A DNA stretch of 64,000 nt from Eriocheir sinensis (lineage: Eukaryota > Arthropoda > Malacostraca > Decapoda > Varunidae): contig NW_026110552.1 of assembly GCF_024679095.1 (NCBI RefSeq), positions 620,001 to 684,000 of the forward strand, written 5' to 3'. The notes under the pieces are model-generated. The model was given only the letters and a program-made list of their open reading frames with translations, searched no databases and had not been told where the DNA came from. The translations under genes were made by a program, and so were the position numbers. This document shows, in pieces, positions 45,447 to 63,677 of this stretch. Position 1 is the first letter of the stretch, and each line of letters opens with the position of its first letter.

Positions 45447-48401
45447 ATGTACGCATTTACATTATTTAATGTGTGTTTTGTATATATATTTTTATCCAGA
45501 GTTACTTTATTTAACGTTCATTTTTGGACATATATTTTTATAGAAATAAGCGTTATTTTATATGTATTTGTATATGTTTACTCATACAAATTTACATTAT
45601 TATATTGCTATTTTGTTTATTTAGTTTGATACGAATTACATGATTATATGTGTATTTTGTACATATTTTTTATACGTATTTACATTACTTAATGTATATT
45701 TTGTTTATGTATTTTTAAACAAATTTACGTTATTTTATGTATTTTTATAAATATTTTGATACAAATTTACATTATTTTATGTATTTTGTATATACATTTC
45801 AATTCAAATTTAGCTTATTTTATCTGTTTTTTGTATATCTATTTTCATACGAATTTAATTACTTCTGTGTATTTTTGTATATAGTTTTATACAAATTTAC
45901 GTTATTTTATGTGTATTTTGTATATTTATATTTATATAAATACACATTCTTTTATTGGTATTTTGTTTATTTATTTTGATACGAATTTACATTATTTTAT
46001 GTGTATTTTGTATACATTTTTTTATACGTATTTACTTCATTTTACGTGTATTTTGTATATATATTTTTATACAAATCTACGTTATTTTATGTGTATTCGT
46101 ATATATATTTTGAAACAAATTTACATTGTTTTATATGTATTTTGCATATCTATTTGAATACAGATTTACCCTATTGTATGTGTATTTTGTATATTTATTT
46201 TAATACAATAAATTTTTTTATGTGTATTTTTGTATATATATTTAAAAAAAATGCGTTATTTTATGGGTATTTTGCTTCTTTATTTTCATACAAATTTGCA
46301 TTATTTTATTAATATTCTGTGTATTTATTTTGATACGATTTTACATTATTCTATTTGTGTTTTGTATTTTTTTTTATACAAATTTACGTTATTTTAAGTG
46401 TATTTGTTTATGTATTTTCATTCAAATTTACATTATTTTATGTGTATTTTGTATATGTATTTTAATACAAATTTAGCTATTTTTATATGTTTTTTATATA
46501 TTTATTTTCATACAAGTTTAAATTATTTTTGTGTATTTTTGTATATAGTTTTATACAAATTTAGGTTATTTTATGTGTATTTTGTATATCTATTTTCATA
46601 CAAATACACATTTTTTTCATGATATTTTGCTTATTTACTTTGACACGAATTAACATTATTTAATGTGTATTTTGTATATATATTTTTATACGTATTTACA
46701 TTATTTCAAGTGTATTTTGTATATATATTTCTATAGAAATCTGCGTTATTTTATGTGTATTCGTATATATATTTTTAAACAAATTTACATTGTTTTATGT
46801 GTATTTTGCATATTTTTTCAATACAAATTTACCTTATTGTATGTGCATTTTGTATATTAATTTTAATACAAATTTGAGTAATCTATGTGTATTTTTGTAT
46901 ATGTATTTTTATAAAAATATGCTTTATTTTATGGGTATTTTGCATCTTTATTTTCATACAAATTTACATTATTTTATTGATATTCTGTGTATTTTTTTTA
47001 TATGTTTTTACATTATTCTATGTGTATTTTGTATATATATTTTATATAAAATGTATTTGTTTTCATTTCATACAAATCTACATTATTTTATGTGTTTTTT
47101 GTACATGTATTTAAATACAAATTTAACTAGTTATATGTGTATTTTGCATATCTATTTTGTATGTATATTTTCATAGAAATTTACTCTATTTTATGAGTAT
47201 TCGTATATATATTTTGATACAAATTTACATTATTAATGTGTATTTTGCATATCTATTTCAATACAAATTTACTTTATTGTACGTGCATTTTGTATATTTA
47301 TTTTAATACAAATTTAATTATTTTATATGTATTTTTGTATATATATTTTTATGGAAATATGCGTTATTATATGGATATTTTGCATCTTTATTTTCATACA
47401 AATTTACAGTATTTTATTGATATTCTCTTTATTTATTTTTATACGATTTAACATTATTCTATGTGTTTTTTGTATATATTTTTTTATACATATTTACATT
47501 ATTTAATGTTCATTTTGTATATATATTTTATCCAAATTTACATTATTTTATGTGTATTTGTTTATATATTTTCATACATATTTACATTATTTTATGTGTT
47601 TTTTGTATATATATTTTTCTACGTATTTAAATTATTTTATGTGTATTTTGTATATACATTTTCATAAAAATATTACGTTATTTTATTGTGTATAAGTATA
47701 TATTTTGATACAAATTTTATACAAATTCATGTTATTTAATGTGTATTTGTATATATATTTTCATACAAATTTATATTATTTTATGTGTATTTTTTCATAT
47801 ATTTCATTACAAATTTACCTTATTTTATGTTTATTTTGTATATTTATTTCATTCAATTTTAAATTATTTTATGTGTATATTTGTATTTGTATTTAGGTTA
47901 TTTTATGTGTATTTTGTATATATATTTTCATCCAAAATTACATTATTATATTGGTATTTTCTTAATTTAATTCGATACGAGTTTAGATTATTTCATAGGT
48001 ATTTTTTATAAATATTTTTATACTCATTTACATTATCTAATGTGTGTTTTGTATATATATTTTTATGCAAATTTATTTTATGTTCATTTTTGTACATATA
48101 TTTTTATAGAAATTTGCGTTATTTTATGTATATAGTTTTATATAAATTTACGTTATTTTATGTGCATTTTATATATTTATATTTATACAAATACACATTC
48201 TTTTATTGCTATATTGTTTATTTATATTTATACGAATTTACATTATTTTATGTTTATTTTGTATACATTTTTTTATACGTATATACTTAATTTTATGTGT
48301 ATTTTGTAATTTTATGTGTATTTTGTATATTTCTTTTCATACAAATTTAAATTATTTTTGTGTATTTTTGTATATAGTTTTATACAAATTTAGGTTATTT
48401 T
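45447..48401 (+). repeat. superunit B4, 2,955 bp, with internal deletion
   Basis: A B-type unit. At about 48308, TTTTGTAATTTTATGTGTAT marks a deletion of about 470 bp compared with 41655-42120. It removes the position that corresponds to the SINE insertion site. Confidence 0.86.
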
Positions 48402-49617
<1,216 letters not shown>

Positions 49618-51390
49618 CGTATCAAAATAAATAAACAAAATACCAATAAAATAAAGTAAATTTGTATGAGAAAACATATACAAATACACATAAAATAACG
49701 CAAATTTCTTAAAAAATATATGTACAAAAATGCACATAAAATAAAGTAAATTTGCATAAAAATATATATACAAAACACACATTAAATAGTGGAAATGGGT
49801 ACATAAAATAACCTAAATTTGTATAAAACTATATACAAAAATACACAAAATTTATTAAAATTTGTATGAAAAGAAATATACAAAATACACATAAAATTAG
49901 GTAAATTTGTATTGAAATACATATACAAAATACACATAAAATAATGTAAATTTGAATTAAAATATATAAACAAATACACTTAAAAAAACGTAAATTTGTA
50001 TAAAATATATATGCAAGATACACGTTAAATAATGTAAATGTGTATAAAAAAATATAGACAAAAAAGAAATAGAATAATGTAAAATCCTATCAATATAAAT
50101 ACACAGAATATCAATAAAATAATGTAAATTTGTATGAAAAGAAAGATGCAAAATTCTCATAAAATAGCGCATTTTTTATAAAAATATATATACCAAAATA
50201 CACATAGAATATTTAAATTTGTATTGAAATAAATATAAAAAATGCATATACAGTAAGGTAAATATGTATTGAAATTGATATTCAAAAATACATATAAAAC
50301 AAAGTAAATTTGTTTCAAAATATATATACGAATACACATAAAATAACGTAGATTTCTATAGAAATATATATACAAAATACACATGAAATTATGTAAATAC
50401 GTATAAAAATATATATACAAAATACATATCTAGGTAAATTCGTGTCAAAATAAATAAACAAAATATTATGAAAAGAATGTGTATTTGCATGAAAATAAAT
50501 AATAGATAATAAATTTGTATGAAATATATATGTAAGATACACATTAAATAATGTAAATATGTAAAAAAAAAATATATAAAAAAAACAAATAGAATAATGT
50601 GAAATCGTAAGAAAATAAATACACCGAATATTAATAAAATAATGTAAATTTGTATGAAAATAAAGATGCAATATTCCCATCAAATAGCGCACTTCTTATA
50701 AAAATATATATACCAAAATACACATAAAATATTTATATATGTATTGAAATAAATATACAAAATGCACATACAATAAGGTAAACTTGTATTGAAAGAGATA
50801 TGCAAAAATACATATAAAACAATGTAAATTTGTTTCAAAATATATATACGAATACACATAAAATAACGTAGATTTCTATAAAAATATATATACAAAATAC
50901 ACATAAAATTAAGTAAATACGTATAAAAATAGATATACAAAATACACATAGAATAATGTAAAATTGTTTAAAAAAAATAAACAGAATATAAATAAAATAA
51001 TGTAAATTTGTATGAAAATAAAAATGAAAAATACCCATAAAATAATTCATTTTATTATAAATATACATATAGAAAAATAAACATAGCAGAATTATATCTG
51101 TATTAAAATTAATATACAAAATGCATATACAATAAGGTAAATTTGTATTGAAAAATATAAAATACACATAAAACAGTGTAAATTTATTTCAAAATCTATA
51201 TACGAATACTCATAAATCATCGTAGATTTCTATAGAAATATATATACAAAATACACATCAAATGATGTAAACACGATTAAAAATATATATATAAAATACA
51301 CATTAAATAATGTAAATTCGCGTCAAAATAAATAAACAAAATATCAATAAAAGAATGTGTATTTGTATGAAAATAGATATACAATATACA
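49618..51390 (-). repeat. 45-bp AT satellite, minus block
   Basis: Positions 49618-50690 match 53743-54840 at an offset of about 4.13 kb, including CATATCTAGGTAAATTCGTG near 50425 and 54555. The remainder matches 10684-11640. It ends inside a monomer at ACAATATACACGTTATTTTA. Confidence 0.92.
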
Positions 51391-51670
51391 CGTTATTTTA
51401 TGTCTATTCGTATATATATTTTGAAACAAATTTACACTGTTTTATTTGTATTTTGCGTTTTTTTTCAATACAAATTTACCTTTTTGTATGTGTGCATTAT
51501 GTATATTAATTTTAATACAAATTTAATTGTTCTATGTGTATTTTTGTATATGTATTTAAAAAAAATGCTTTATCTTATGGGTATTTTGCATCTTTATTTT
51601 CATACAAATTTAAATTATTTTATTGATATTCTGTGTACTTATTTTGATACGATTTTACATTATTCTATGT
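51391..51670 (+). repeat. 45-bp AT satellite, short plus block
   Basis: About six monomers in T-rich sense, beginning directly at a GTTATTTTATG boundary. They resemble 32940-33220. The block ends at TCTATGTATAACAAAAATAA. Confidence 0.88.
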
Positions 51671-51740
51671 ATAACAAAAATAAATATATACAAAAATACA
51701 CAAAAATAATTTAAATTTGTTTGAAAATAGATATGCAAAA
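51671..51740 (-). repeat. minus-oriented satellite fragment
   Basis: About one and a half monomers (ACACAAAAATAATTTAAATTTG). With 7813-7920 and 63546-63677 it is among the smallest inverted fragments in the window. Both edges are orientation switches; the right one, GCAAAATATGTGTATTTTG, is nearly symmetrical. Confidence 0.85.
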
Positions 51741-52372
51741 TATGTGTATTTTGTATATATATTTCAATTCAAATTTAGCTTATTTTGAGTGTATTTTGTA
51801 TATATTTTAATACAAATTTAATTACTTTTGTGTATTTTTAAATATAGTTTTATATAAATTTACGTTATTTTATGAGTATTTTGTATATTTATATTTATAC
51901 AAATACACATTCTTTAATTGGTATTTTGTTTATTTATTTTGATACGAATTTACATTATTTTATGTGTATTTTGTATACATTTTTTTATACGTATTTACTT
52001 CATTTTATGTGTATTTTGTATATATATTTTTACAGAAATCTACGTTATTTTATGTGTATTGGTATATATATTTTGAAACAAATTTACATTGTTTTATATG
52101 TATTTTGCATATCTATTTCAACACAAATTTACCTTATTGTATGTGTTTTTTGTATATTTATTTTAATACAAATTTAATATTTTGATATGTATTTTGGTAT
52201 ATATATTTTTATAAATAAAAAAATGCGTTATTTTATGGGTATTTTGCTTCTTTATTTTCATACAAATTTACATTATTTTATTAATATTCTGTGTATTTAT
52301 TTTGATACGATTTTACATTATTCTATTTGCGTTTTGTACATATTTTTTTTATACAAATTTACGTTTTTTTTT
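51741..52372 (+). repeat. 45-bp AT satellite, plus block
   Basis: Contains the CACATTC, CGTATTTACTTCA, AGAAATCTACGTTA and GAAACAAATTTACATTG series, with a TATTGGTATATATATTTTG variant at about 52058 where other copies have TATTCG. It ends in a run of T at a switch (ACGTTTTTTTTTTAAATTAT). Confidence 0.9.
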
Positions 52373-53007
52373 TAAATTATTGATACCAAAATACACATAA
52401 AATATTTCAATTTGTATTAAAATAAATATACAAAATGCACATACAATAAGGTAAATTTGTATTGAAATATATATGCAAAATACATATAAAATAATGTAAA
52501 TTTGTTTCAAAATATATATGCGAATACACATAAAATAACGTAGATTTCTATAAAAATACATATACAAAATTCATATAAAATTAAGTAAATACGAATAAAA
52601 AAATGTATACAAAATACACATAAAATAATGTAAATTCGTATAAATGTAAATAAATAATATACCAATAAAAGAATGTGTATTTGTATAAATATAAATATAC
52701 AAAATGCACATAAAAGAACGTAGATTTATATAAAACTATATACATAAAATAACGCAAATTTCTATAAAAATATATGTACAAAAATGAACATAAAATAAAT
52801 TTGCATAAAAATATATATACAAAACACACATTAGATAATGTAAATGATTATAAAAATATGTATAGAAAATACCTATTAAATAATCTAAATTCGTATCGAA
52901 TTAAATTAAGAAAATACCAATAAAATAATATAATTTTAGATGATAATTTCAATACAAAATACACATAAAATAACCTTAATACAAATACAATCATAAACAT
53001 AAAATAT
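52373..53007 (-). repeat. 45-bp AT satellite, minus block
   Basis: A-rich-sense monomers related to 2330-2940 and, inverted, to 34080-34690 (AATTATTGATACCAAAATAC). Some monomers near 52850-53000 are unusually degenerate (GATGATAATTTCAATAC). It ends at TAAAATATTGCATTTTG. Confidence 0.89.
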
Positions 53008-53742
53008 TGCATTTTGTATATACATTTCAATTCAAATTTAGCTTATTTTATCTGTATTTTGTATATCTATTTTCATACGAATTTAATTACTTCTGTGTAT
53101 TTTTGTATATAGTTTTATACAAATTTACGTTATTTTATGTGTATTTTGTATATTTATATTTATACAAATACACATTCTTTTATTGGTATTTTGTTTATTT
53201 ATTTTGATACGAATTTACATTATTTTATGTGTATTTTGTATACATTTTTTTATGGGTATTTACTTCATTTTACGTGTATTTTGTATATATATTTTTATAC
53301 AAATCTACGTTATTTTATGTGTATTCGTATATATATTTTGAAACAAATTTACATTGTTTTATATGTATTTTGCATATCTATTTCAATACAGATTTACCTT
53401 ATTGTATGTGTATTTTGTATATTTATTTTAATACAAATAAATTTTTTCATATGAATTTTGGTATATATATTTTTAAAAAAATTGCGTTATTTAATGGGTA
53501 TTTTGCATCTTTATTTTCATACAAATTTTCATTGTTTTATTAATATTCTGTGTATTTATTTTGATACGATTTTACATTATTCTATTTGTGTTTTGTATAT
53601 ATTTTTTTTATACATATTTACATTATTTAATGTGTATTTTGTATATTTTAAAACAAATTTACGTTATTTTATGCGCATCTGTTAAAATATTTTGATACAA
53701 ATTTACATTATTTTATGTATATTTTGTATATCTATTTTCATT
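53008..53742 (+). repeat. 45-bp AT satellite, plus block
   Basis: Homologous to 48750-49617 without the (AT)n run, offset about 4.2 kb. A CGTATTT to GGGTATTT change at about 53251 is private to this copy. It ends at TTTCATTCGTATCAAAATAA. Confidence 0.91.
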
Positions 53743-56324
53743 CGTATCAAAATAAATAAACATAATAGCAATCAAATAATGTAAATTTGTGTGAATAAAC
53801 ATATACATATACACATAAATTAACGCAAATTTCTAAAAATATATATGTACAAAAATGCACCTAAAATAAAGTAAATTTGCATAAAAATATATATACAAAA
53901 CACACATTAAATAAAGTAAATGCGTACATAAAATAACCTAAATTTGTATAAAACTATATACAAAAATACACAAAAATATTTAAAATTTGTATGAAAAGAA
54001 ATATACAAAATACACATAAAATTAGGTAAATTTGTTTTGAAATACATATACAAAATACACATAGAATAATGTAAATATTAATGAAAATATATAAACAAAT
54101 ACACTTAAAATAACGTAAATTTGTATATAAAATATATATGCAAGATACACATTAAATAATGTAAATGTGAATAAAAAAATATTTACAAAAAAGAAATAGA
54201 ATAATGTAAAATCCTATCAATATAAATACACAGAATATCAATAAAATAATGTAAATTTGTATGAAAAGAAAGATCCAAAATTCCCATAAAAAAGCGCATT
54301 TTTTATAAAAATATATATACCAAAATACACATAAAATATTTAAATTTGTATAGAAATAAATATACAAAATGCATATACAGTAAGGTAAATATGTATTGAA
54401 AGAGATATTCAAAAATACATATAAAACAAAGTAAATTTGTTTCAAAACATATATACGAATACACATAAAATAACGTAGATTTCTATAGAAATATATATAC
54501 AAAATACACATGAAATTATGTAAATACCTATAAAAATATATATACAAAATACATATCTAGGTAAATTCGTGTCAAAATAAATAAACAAAATATGATGAAA
54601 AGAATGTGTATTTGAATGAAAATAAGTAAAAGATAATAAATTTGTATGAAATATATATGCAAGATACACATTAAATAATGTAAATATGTATAAAAAAATA
54701 TATATACAAAAAACAAATAGAATAATGTGAAATCGTATCAAAATAAATACACCGAATATTAATAAAATAATGTAAATTTGTATGAAAATAAAGATGCAAA
54801 AGTCCCATCAAATAGCGCATTTCTTATAAAAATATATATACCAAAATACACATAAAATATTTAAATTTGTATTGAAGTAAATATACAAAATGCACATACA
54901 ATAAGGTAAACTTGTCTTGAAAGAGATATGCAAAAATACATATAAAACAATGTAAATTTGTTTCAAAATATATATACGAATACACATAAAATAACGTAGA
55001 TTTCTATAAAAATATATATACAAAATACACATAAATTAAGTAAATACGTATAAAAATAGATATACAAAATACACATAGAATAATGTAAAATTGTTTAAAA
55101 AAAAAATTAACAGAATATAAATAAAATAATGTAAATTTTAATGAAAAAAAAAAAGCAAAATACCCATAAAATAAAGCATATTTTTATAAAAATACATATA
55201 CAAAAATACACATAGCATAATTAAATTTGTATTAAAATTAATATACAAAATGCATATACAATAAGGTAAATTTGTATGGAAAAAATATGCAAAATACACA
55301 TAAAACAGTGTAAATTTGTTTCAAAATCTATATACGAATACTCATAAATCAACGTAGATTTCTATAGAAATATATATACAAAATACACATCAAATGATGT
55401 AAACACGTATAAAAATATATATATAAAATACACATTAAATAATGTAAATTCGCGTCAAAATAAATAAACAAAATATCAATAAAAGAAGGTGTATTTGTAT
55501 GAAAATAGATATACAATATACACATAAAATCACCTAAATTTGTATAAAACTATATACAAAAATACACAAAAATAATTTTAATTTGTATGAAAATAAATAT
55601 ACAAAATACACATAAAATTAGGTAAATTTGTATTGAAATACATTTACAAAATACACATAAAATAATGTAAATTTGAATGAAAATATATAAACAAATACAC
55701 TTAAAATAACGTAAATTTGTATAAAATATATATAAAAAATACACATTAAATAATGTAAATATGTATAAAAAAATAAACACAAAACACAAATAGAATAATA
55801 TAAAATCGTATCAAAATAAATACACAGAATATTAATAAAATAATGTAAATTTGTATGAAAATTAAGATGCAAAATACTCATAAAATAACGCATTTTTTAT
55901 AAAAATATTTATACCAAGACACACATAAAATATTTGAATTTGGTATAAAATAAATATACAAAATGCACATACAATAAGGTAAATTTGTATTGAAATAGAT
56001 ATACAAAATACATATAAGAGCATGTAAATTTTTTTCAAAATATATATACGAATACACATAAAATAGCGTAGATTTCTATGAAAATATATATACAAAATAC
56101 ACATAAAATGAAGTAAATACGTATAAAAAAAGGTATACAAAATACACATAAAATAATGTAAACTCGTATCAAAATAAATAAACAAAATACTAATAAAAGA
56201 ATGTGTATTGTATAAATATAAATATACAAAAATTCAAATAAAATAACGTAATTTTTTATAAAACTATATGCAAAAATACACAAAAGTAATTAAATTTGTG
56301 TGAAAATAGATATACAAAATACAT
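53743..56324 (-). repeat. 45-bp AT satellite, minus block
   Basis: Made of a copy of 49618-50690 followed by a copy of 10684-12435 (from about 54657). The (AT)n run seen at 11422 is absent: the corresponding place near 55405 reads CGTATAAAAATATATATATA. It ends at the zero-spacer inverted joint CAAAATACATGTGTATTTTG. Confidence 0.92.
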
Positions 56325-56548
56325 GTGTATTTTGTATATTTATTTTCATACAAATTGAAATTATTTTTGTTTATTTTTTTATATATTTTCAAACAAATTT
56401 TCGTTATTTTATGTGTATTTTGTATATTTATTTTTTCTACAAATATACTTTCTTTTATCTGAATTTTGTTTATTGAATTTGAAACGAATTTACTTTATTT
56501 TGTATATCTATTTTCATACAAATTAAAATACTTCTGTGTATTTTTGTA
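54657..56548. repeat. segmental duplication copy (partner 10684-12635)
   Basis: Same monomer order and same internal orientation switch as 10684-12635; 55550-55789 lies 43,886 bp from its partner at 11664-11903. The copies differ mainly by the (AT)n length. Confidence 0.8.
56325..56548 (+). repeat. 45-bp AT satellite, short plus block
   Basis: Five monomers matching 12436-12650, with the CTACAAATATACTTTCTTTT variant. It ends abruptly at TTTTTGTAATACACAGAAAT, where the 27703-type segment begins. Confidence 0.88.
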
Positions 56549-58068
56549 ATACACAGAAATACACTTAAAATAACGTAAATTTGTATAAAATATATATGCA
56601 AGATACACATTAAATAATGTAAATGTGTATAAAAAATATATATACAAAAAACAAATAGAATAATGTAAAATCGTATCAAAATAAATACACAGAATATCAA
56701 TAAAATAATGTAAATTTGTATGAAAATATAGATACAAAACTCCCAAAAATTATCGCATTTTTTATAAAAATATATTTACCAAAATACACATAAAATATTT
56801 AAATTTGTATTGAAATAAATATAAAAAATGCATATAAAGTAAGGTAAATTTGTATTTAAAGAGATATTCAAAAATACATATAAAACAATGTAAATTTGTT
56901 CCAAAATATATATACGAATACACATAAAATAAAGTAGATTTCTATAGAAATATATATACAAAATACATATGAAATTATGTAAATACTTATAAAAATATAT
57001 ATACAAAATACATATCAAATAATGTAGATTCGTGTCAAAATAAATAAACAAAATATCATGAAAAGAATGTGTATTTGTATGAAAATAGATAATAGATAAT
57101 AAATTTGTATAAAATATATATGCAAGATACACATTAAATAATGTAAATATGTATAAAAAAGTATATACAAAAAACAAATAGAATAACGTAACATCGTACC
57201 AAAATAAATACACCGAATATTAATAAAATAATGTAAATTTGTATGAAAATAAAGATGCAAAATTCCCATAAAATAGCGCATTTCTTATAAAAATATATAT
57301 ACCAAAAAACACATAAAATATTTAAATTTGCATATAAATAAATATACAAAATGCATATACAATAAGGTAAATTTCTATTGAAAGAGATATGCAAAAATAC
57401 ATATAAAACAATGTAAATTTGTTTCAAAATATATATAGGAATACAAATAAAAAAAACGTAGATTTCTATAAAAATATATATACAAAATACACATAAAATG
57501 AAGTAAATACGTATAAAATAATGTATACAAAATACACATAAAATAATGTAATTTCGAATTAAAATAAATGTAAATTTGAATGAAAATATAAAAACAAATA
57601 CACTTAAAATAATGTAAATTTGTATAAAATATATATGCAAGATACACATTAAATAATGTAAATGTGTATAAAAAAATATATACAAAAAACAAATAAAATA
57701 ATGTAAAATCGTATCAAAATAAATACACAGAATATCAATAAAATATTGTAAATTTGTATGAAAATAAAGATGCAAAATTCCCAAAAATTTTCGCATTTTT
57801 TATAAAAATATATATACCAAAATACACATAAAATATTTAAATTTGTATTGAAATAAATATACAAAATGCATATACAGTAAGGTAAATTTGTATTAAAAGA
57901 GATTTTCAAAAATACATATAAAACAATGTAAATTTGTTTCAAAATATATATACGAATACACATAAAATAAAGTAGATTTCTATTGAAATATATATTCAAA
58001 ATACATATGAAATTATGTAAATACGTATAAAAATATATATACAAAATACATATCAAATAATGTAAATT
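56549..58068 (-). repeat. 45-bp AT satellite, minus block
   Basis: Follows 27703-29210 at an offset of about 28,859. The two CCCAAAAATT markers near 56741 and 57778 are 1,037 bp apart, as in the other copies of that tandem unit. Confidence 0.92.
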
Positions 58069-59333
58069 TTTGTATAAGTATTTTTATAAAAATGTGCTTT
58101 ATTTTATGGGTATTTTGCATCTTTATTTTCATACAAATATACGTTTTTTTATTGATATTCTGATCATTCATTTTGATACGATTTGACATTATTCTATGTG
58201 TATTTTGTATATCTTTTTCATAGAAATTTACGTTATTTTATGTGTATTTGTTTATATATTTTGACACAAATTTACAATATTTTATGGGTATTTTGTACAT
58301 ATATTTCAAAAGAAATTTACCTAGTTTTATGTGTATTTTGAATATCTATTTTCATACAAACTCAAATTATTTATATGTATTTTTGTATATATTTCAATAC
58401 AAATTTTAGTTATGTTATGTGTATTTTGTAAATCTATTTTCATTGAAATATATATATTATTTTATTGGTATTTTGTTGATTTATATTGATACGAATTTAC
58501 ATTATTTTATATATACTTTTTATATATATTTTTATACGCATTTACATTATTTAATATTTATTTTGAATGTATAATTTTATACAAATTCATGGTATTTTAT
58601 GTGTATGTATATATATTTTCATATAAATTTACATTATTTTATGTGTATTTTGTACATATATTTCATTACAAATTTACCTTATTTTATGTTTATTTTGTAT
58701 GTGTATTTTGTACATTTATATTTATACACGTTTACTAATACAAATTTATATTATTTTATTGGTATTTTGTTTATTTATTTTGATACGAATTACATGATTA
58801 TATGTGTATTTTGTACACATTTTTATACGTATTTACATTATTTAATGTGTATTTTGTTTATATATTTTCATACAAATTTACGTTATTATATGTGTATTTG
58901 TATAAATATTTTGATACAAATTTACTTTATTTCATGTATTTTGTCTATATATTTCAATTCAAATTTAGCTTATTTTGTGTGTATTTTGTATATATTTTCA
59001 TACAAATTTAATTACTTCTGTGTATTTTTGTATATAGTTTTATATAAATTTACGTTATTTTAAGTGTATTTTGTATATTTATATTTATACAAATACACAT
59101 TCTTTTATTTGTATTTTGTTTATTTATTTTGATACGAATTTCCATTATTCTATGTGTATTTTGCATTCCTTTTTTTTATACGTATTTACTTCATTTTAGG
59201 TGTATTTTGTATATATATTTTTTATAGAAATCTACGTTATTTTATGTGTATTCGTATACATATTTTGAAACAAATTTACATTGCTTTATATGTATTTTGC
59301 ATATCTATTTCAATACAAATTTACCTTATTGTT
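58069..59333 (+). repeat. 45-bp AT satellite, plus block
   Basis: Counterpart of 29211-30476. It differs by small changes, such as ATTTTGCATTCCTTTTTTTT at about 59158 where copy 1 has GCATACATTTTTT. Confidence 0.92.
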
Positions 59334-59545
59334 CATATAAATCAATGTAAATTTGTTTCAAAATATATACGAATACAAATCAAATAACGTAGATTTCTAT
59401 AAAAATATATATACAAAATACATATAAAATTAAGTAAATACGTATAAAAAAAAATGTAAAGAAAATACACATAAAAAAATGTAAATTCGAAACAATATAA
59501 ATAAACAAAATACCAATAAAAAAACGTGTATTTGTAAAAATATAA
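59090..59545. repeat. imperfect palindrome, arms about 210 bp, spacer about 35 bp
   Basis: Same arrangement as at 30230-30695, with GAAACAAATTTACATTG on the left and CAATGTAAATTTGTTTC on the right of a spacer containing TGCATATCTATTTCAATAC. Both arms have picked up independent changes. Confidence 0.78.
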
Positions 59546-60875
59546 ATGTACAAAATACACATACAAAATAAACATAAAATAAGGTAAATTTGTAATGAAA
59601 TATATGAACAAAATACACATAAAATAATGTAAATTCATATGAAAATATATATACAAATACACATAAAATACCATGAATTTGTATAAAATTATATATTCAA
59701 AATAAATATTAAATAACGTAAATGCGTATAAAAATATATATACAAAGTACATATAAAAGAATGTAAATTCGTATCAATATAAATGAACAAAATACCAATA
59801 AAATAATATATATTTGAATGAAAATAGATTTACAAAATACACATAACCTAACTAAAATTTGTATTGAAATATATACAAAAATACATAAAAATAATTTGAG
59901 TTTGTATGAAAATAGATATTCAAAATAGACATAAAACTAGGTAGATTTCTTTTGAAATATATATACAAAATACCCATAAAATATTGTAAATTTGTATCAA
60001 AATATATAAACAAATACACATAAAATAGCGTAAATTTGTATGAAAAATATATACAAAATACACATAGAATAATGTCAAATCGTATCAAAATGAATGAGCA
60101 GAATATCAATAAAATAACGTAAATTTTGTATGAAAATAAAGATGCAAATACCCATAAAATAAAGCATATTTTTATAAAAATACATATAGAAAAATACACA
60201 TAGAATAATTAAATTTGTATTAAATTAATATACAAAATGCATATACAATAAATTTAAATTTGATTATATTAAATGAAATAAATATACAAAATAAACATAA
60301 AATAAGGTAAATTTGTAATAAAATATATGTAAGAATACACATAAAATAATATTAATTTGTATGAAAATATATATACAAATACACATAAAATAACATGAAT
60401 TTGTATAAAATTTGTTTCAAAATATATACGAATACACACTAAAATAACGTAAATTTTTATGAAAATGTATATATAAAATACACATAAAATAGTTTAAATA
60501 CGTAGAAAAATATATATACAAAATACACATAAAATAATGTAAATTCGTAAAAAATTAAATACACAAAATTCCAATAAAAGAATGTATATATGTAGGAAAA
60601 TATATACAAAAAACAAATAAAATAACTAGAATTTGTATAAAAATATATACAAAAATACACAAAAATAATTTAAATTTGTTTGAAAATAGATATGCAAAAT
60701 ACACATAAAGTTAGGCAAATTTGTATTGAAATACATATACAAAACTCACATAAAATAATGTAAATTTGTATGAAAATGTATAAACAAATACATATAAAAT
60801 CACGTAAATTTGGATAAAATATATATATATATACAAAATATACATTAAATATTTTAAATATGTATAAAAATATAT
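59334..60875 (-). repeat. 45-bp AT satellite, minus block
   Basis: Counterpart of 30477-32019. It ends at the AT-core switch, preceded by TATATATATATATAC, slightly longer than in copy 1. Confidence 0.92.
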
Positions 60876-61491
60876 TATATTATATATATTTTTATTGATA
60901 TTTGCGTTATTTATGTGTATTTTGTATATGTTTTCTCATAGAAATTTACATTATTTTATTGGTATTTTGTCTATTTATTTTGATACGAATTACATGATTA
61001 TATGTGTATTTTTTACATTTTTTTTATACGTATTTACATTATTTAATGTGTATTTTGATTATATTTTTTTATACAAATTTACGTTATTAAATGTTTATTT
61101 GTATAGGTATTTTGATACAAATTTACATTATTTTATGTATTTTGTATATATATTTCAATTCAAATTTAGCTTATTTTATGTGTATTTTGTATATCTATTT
61201 ATTTTAATACAAAATCAAATATTTTATGTTTTTTCGTATATATATTTTTATAAAAAAAATGCGTTATTTTATGGGTATTTTGCATCTTAATTTTCATACA
61301 AATTTACATTATTTTATTAATATTTTCTGTATTTATTTTCATACGATTTTACATTATTTTATTTGTGTTTTGTATATATTTTTCTTTACATATTTACATT
61401 ATTTAATGTGTTTTTTGTATATATATTTGATACAAATTTACGTTATTTTAAGTCTATATGTTTATATATTTTCATTCAAATTTACATTATT
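60876..61491 (+). repeat. 45-bp AT satellite, plus block
   Basis: Counterpart of 32020-32632, starting after the near-palindromic AT core. It stops within a CAAATTTACATTATTT monomer at a joint to opposite orientation. Confidence 0.91.
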
Positions 61492-63337
<1,846 letters not shown>

Positions 63338-63545
63338 TACAAATTTATATTATTTTATTGGTATTTTGTTTATTTATTTTGATACGAATTACATGATTAT
63401 ATGAGTATTTTGTACACATTTTTTTATACGTATTTACATTATTTAATGTGTATTTTGTTTATATATTTTCATACAAATTTACGTTATTATATGTGTATTT
63501 GTATAAATATTTTGATACAAATTTACTTTATTTCATGTATTTTGT
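63338..63545 (+). repeat. 45-bp AT satellite, short plus block
   Basis: Third copy of 357-570 and 17818-18035. It is cut at TTTTGTACACATAAAATAAT. Confidence 0.88.
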
Positions 63546-63677
63546 ACACATAAAATAATGTAAATTTGTATGAAAATATATAAACAAAAACATATAAAAT
63601 CACGTAAATTTGGATAAAATATATATATACAAAATATACATTAAATATTTTAAATATGTATAAAAATATATTAAATT
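63546..63677 (-). repeat. short minus-oriented satellite block
   Basis: About three monomers, matching 60747-60875 at an offset of about 2,800. It ends at the AT-core switch. Confidence 0.87.

Larger units (their letters stand above)
56562..61491. repeat. segmental duplication, copy 2 (partner 27703-32632)
   Basis: Direct copy with the same internal mosaic of orientations. It ends exactly where sequence like 15938 onward begins, at CAAATTTACATTATTTGTAA. It lacks the continuation into the 3.4-kb superunits that copy 1 has, so the right boundary is a recombination joint. Confidence 0.85.
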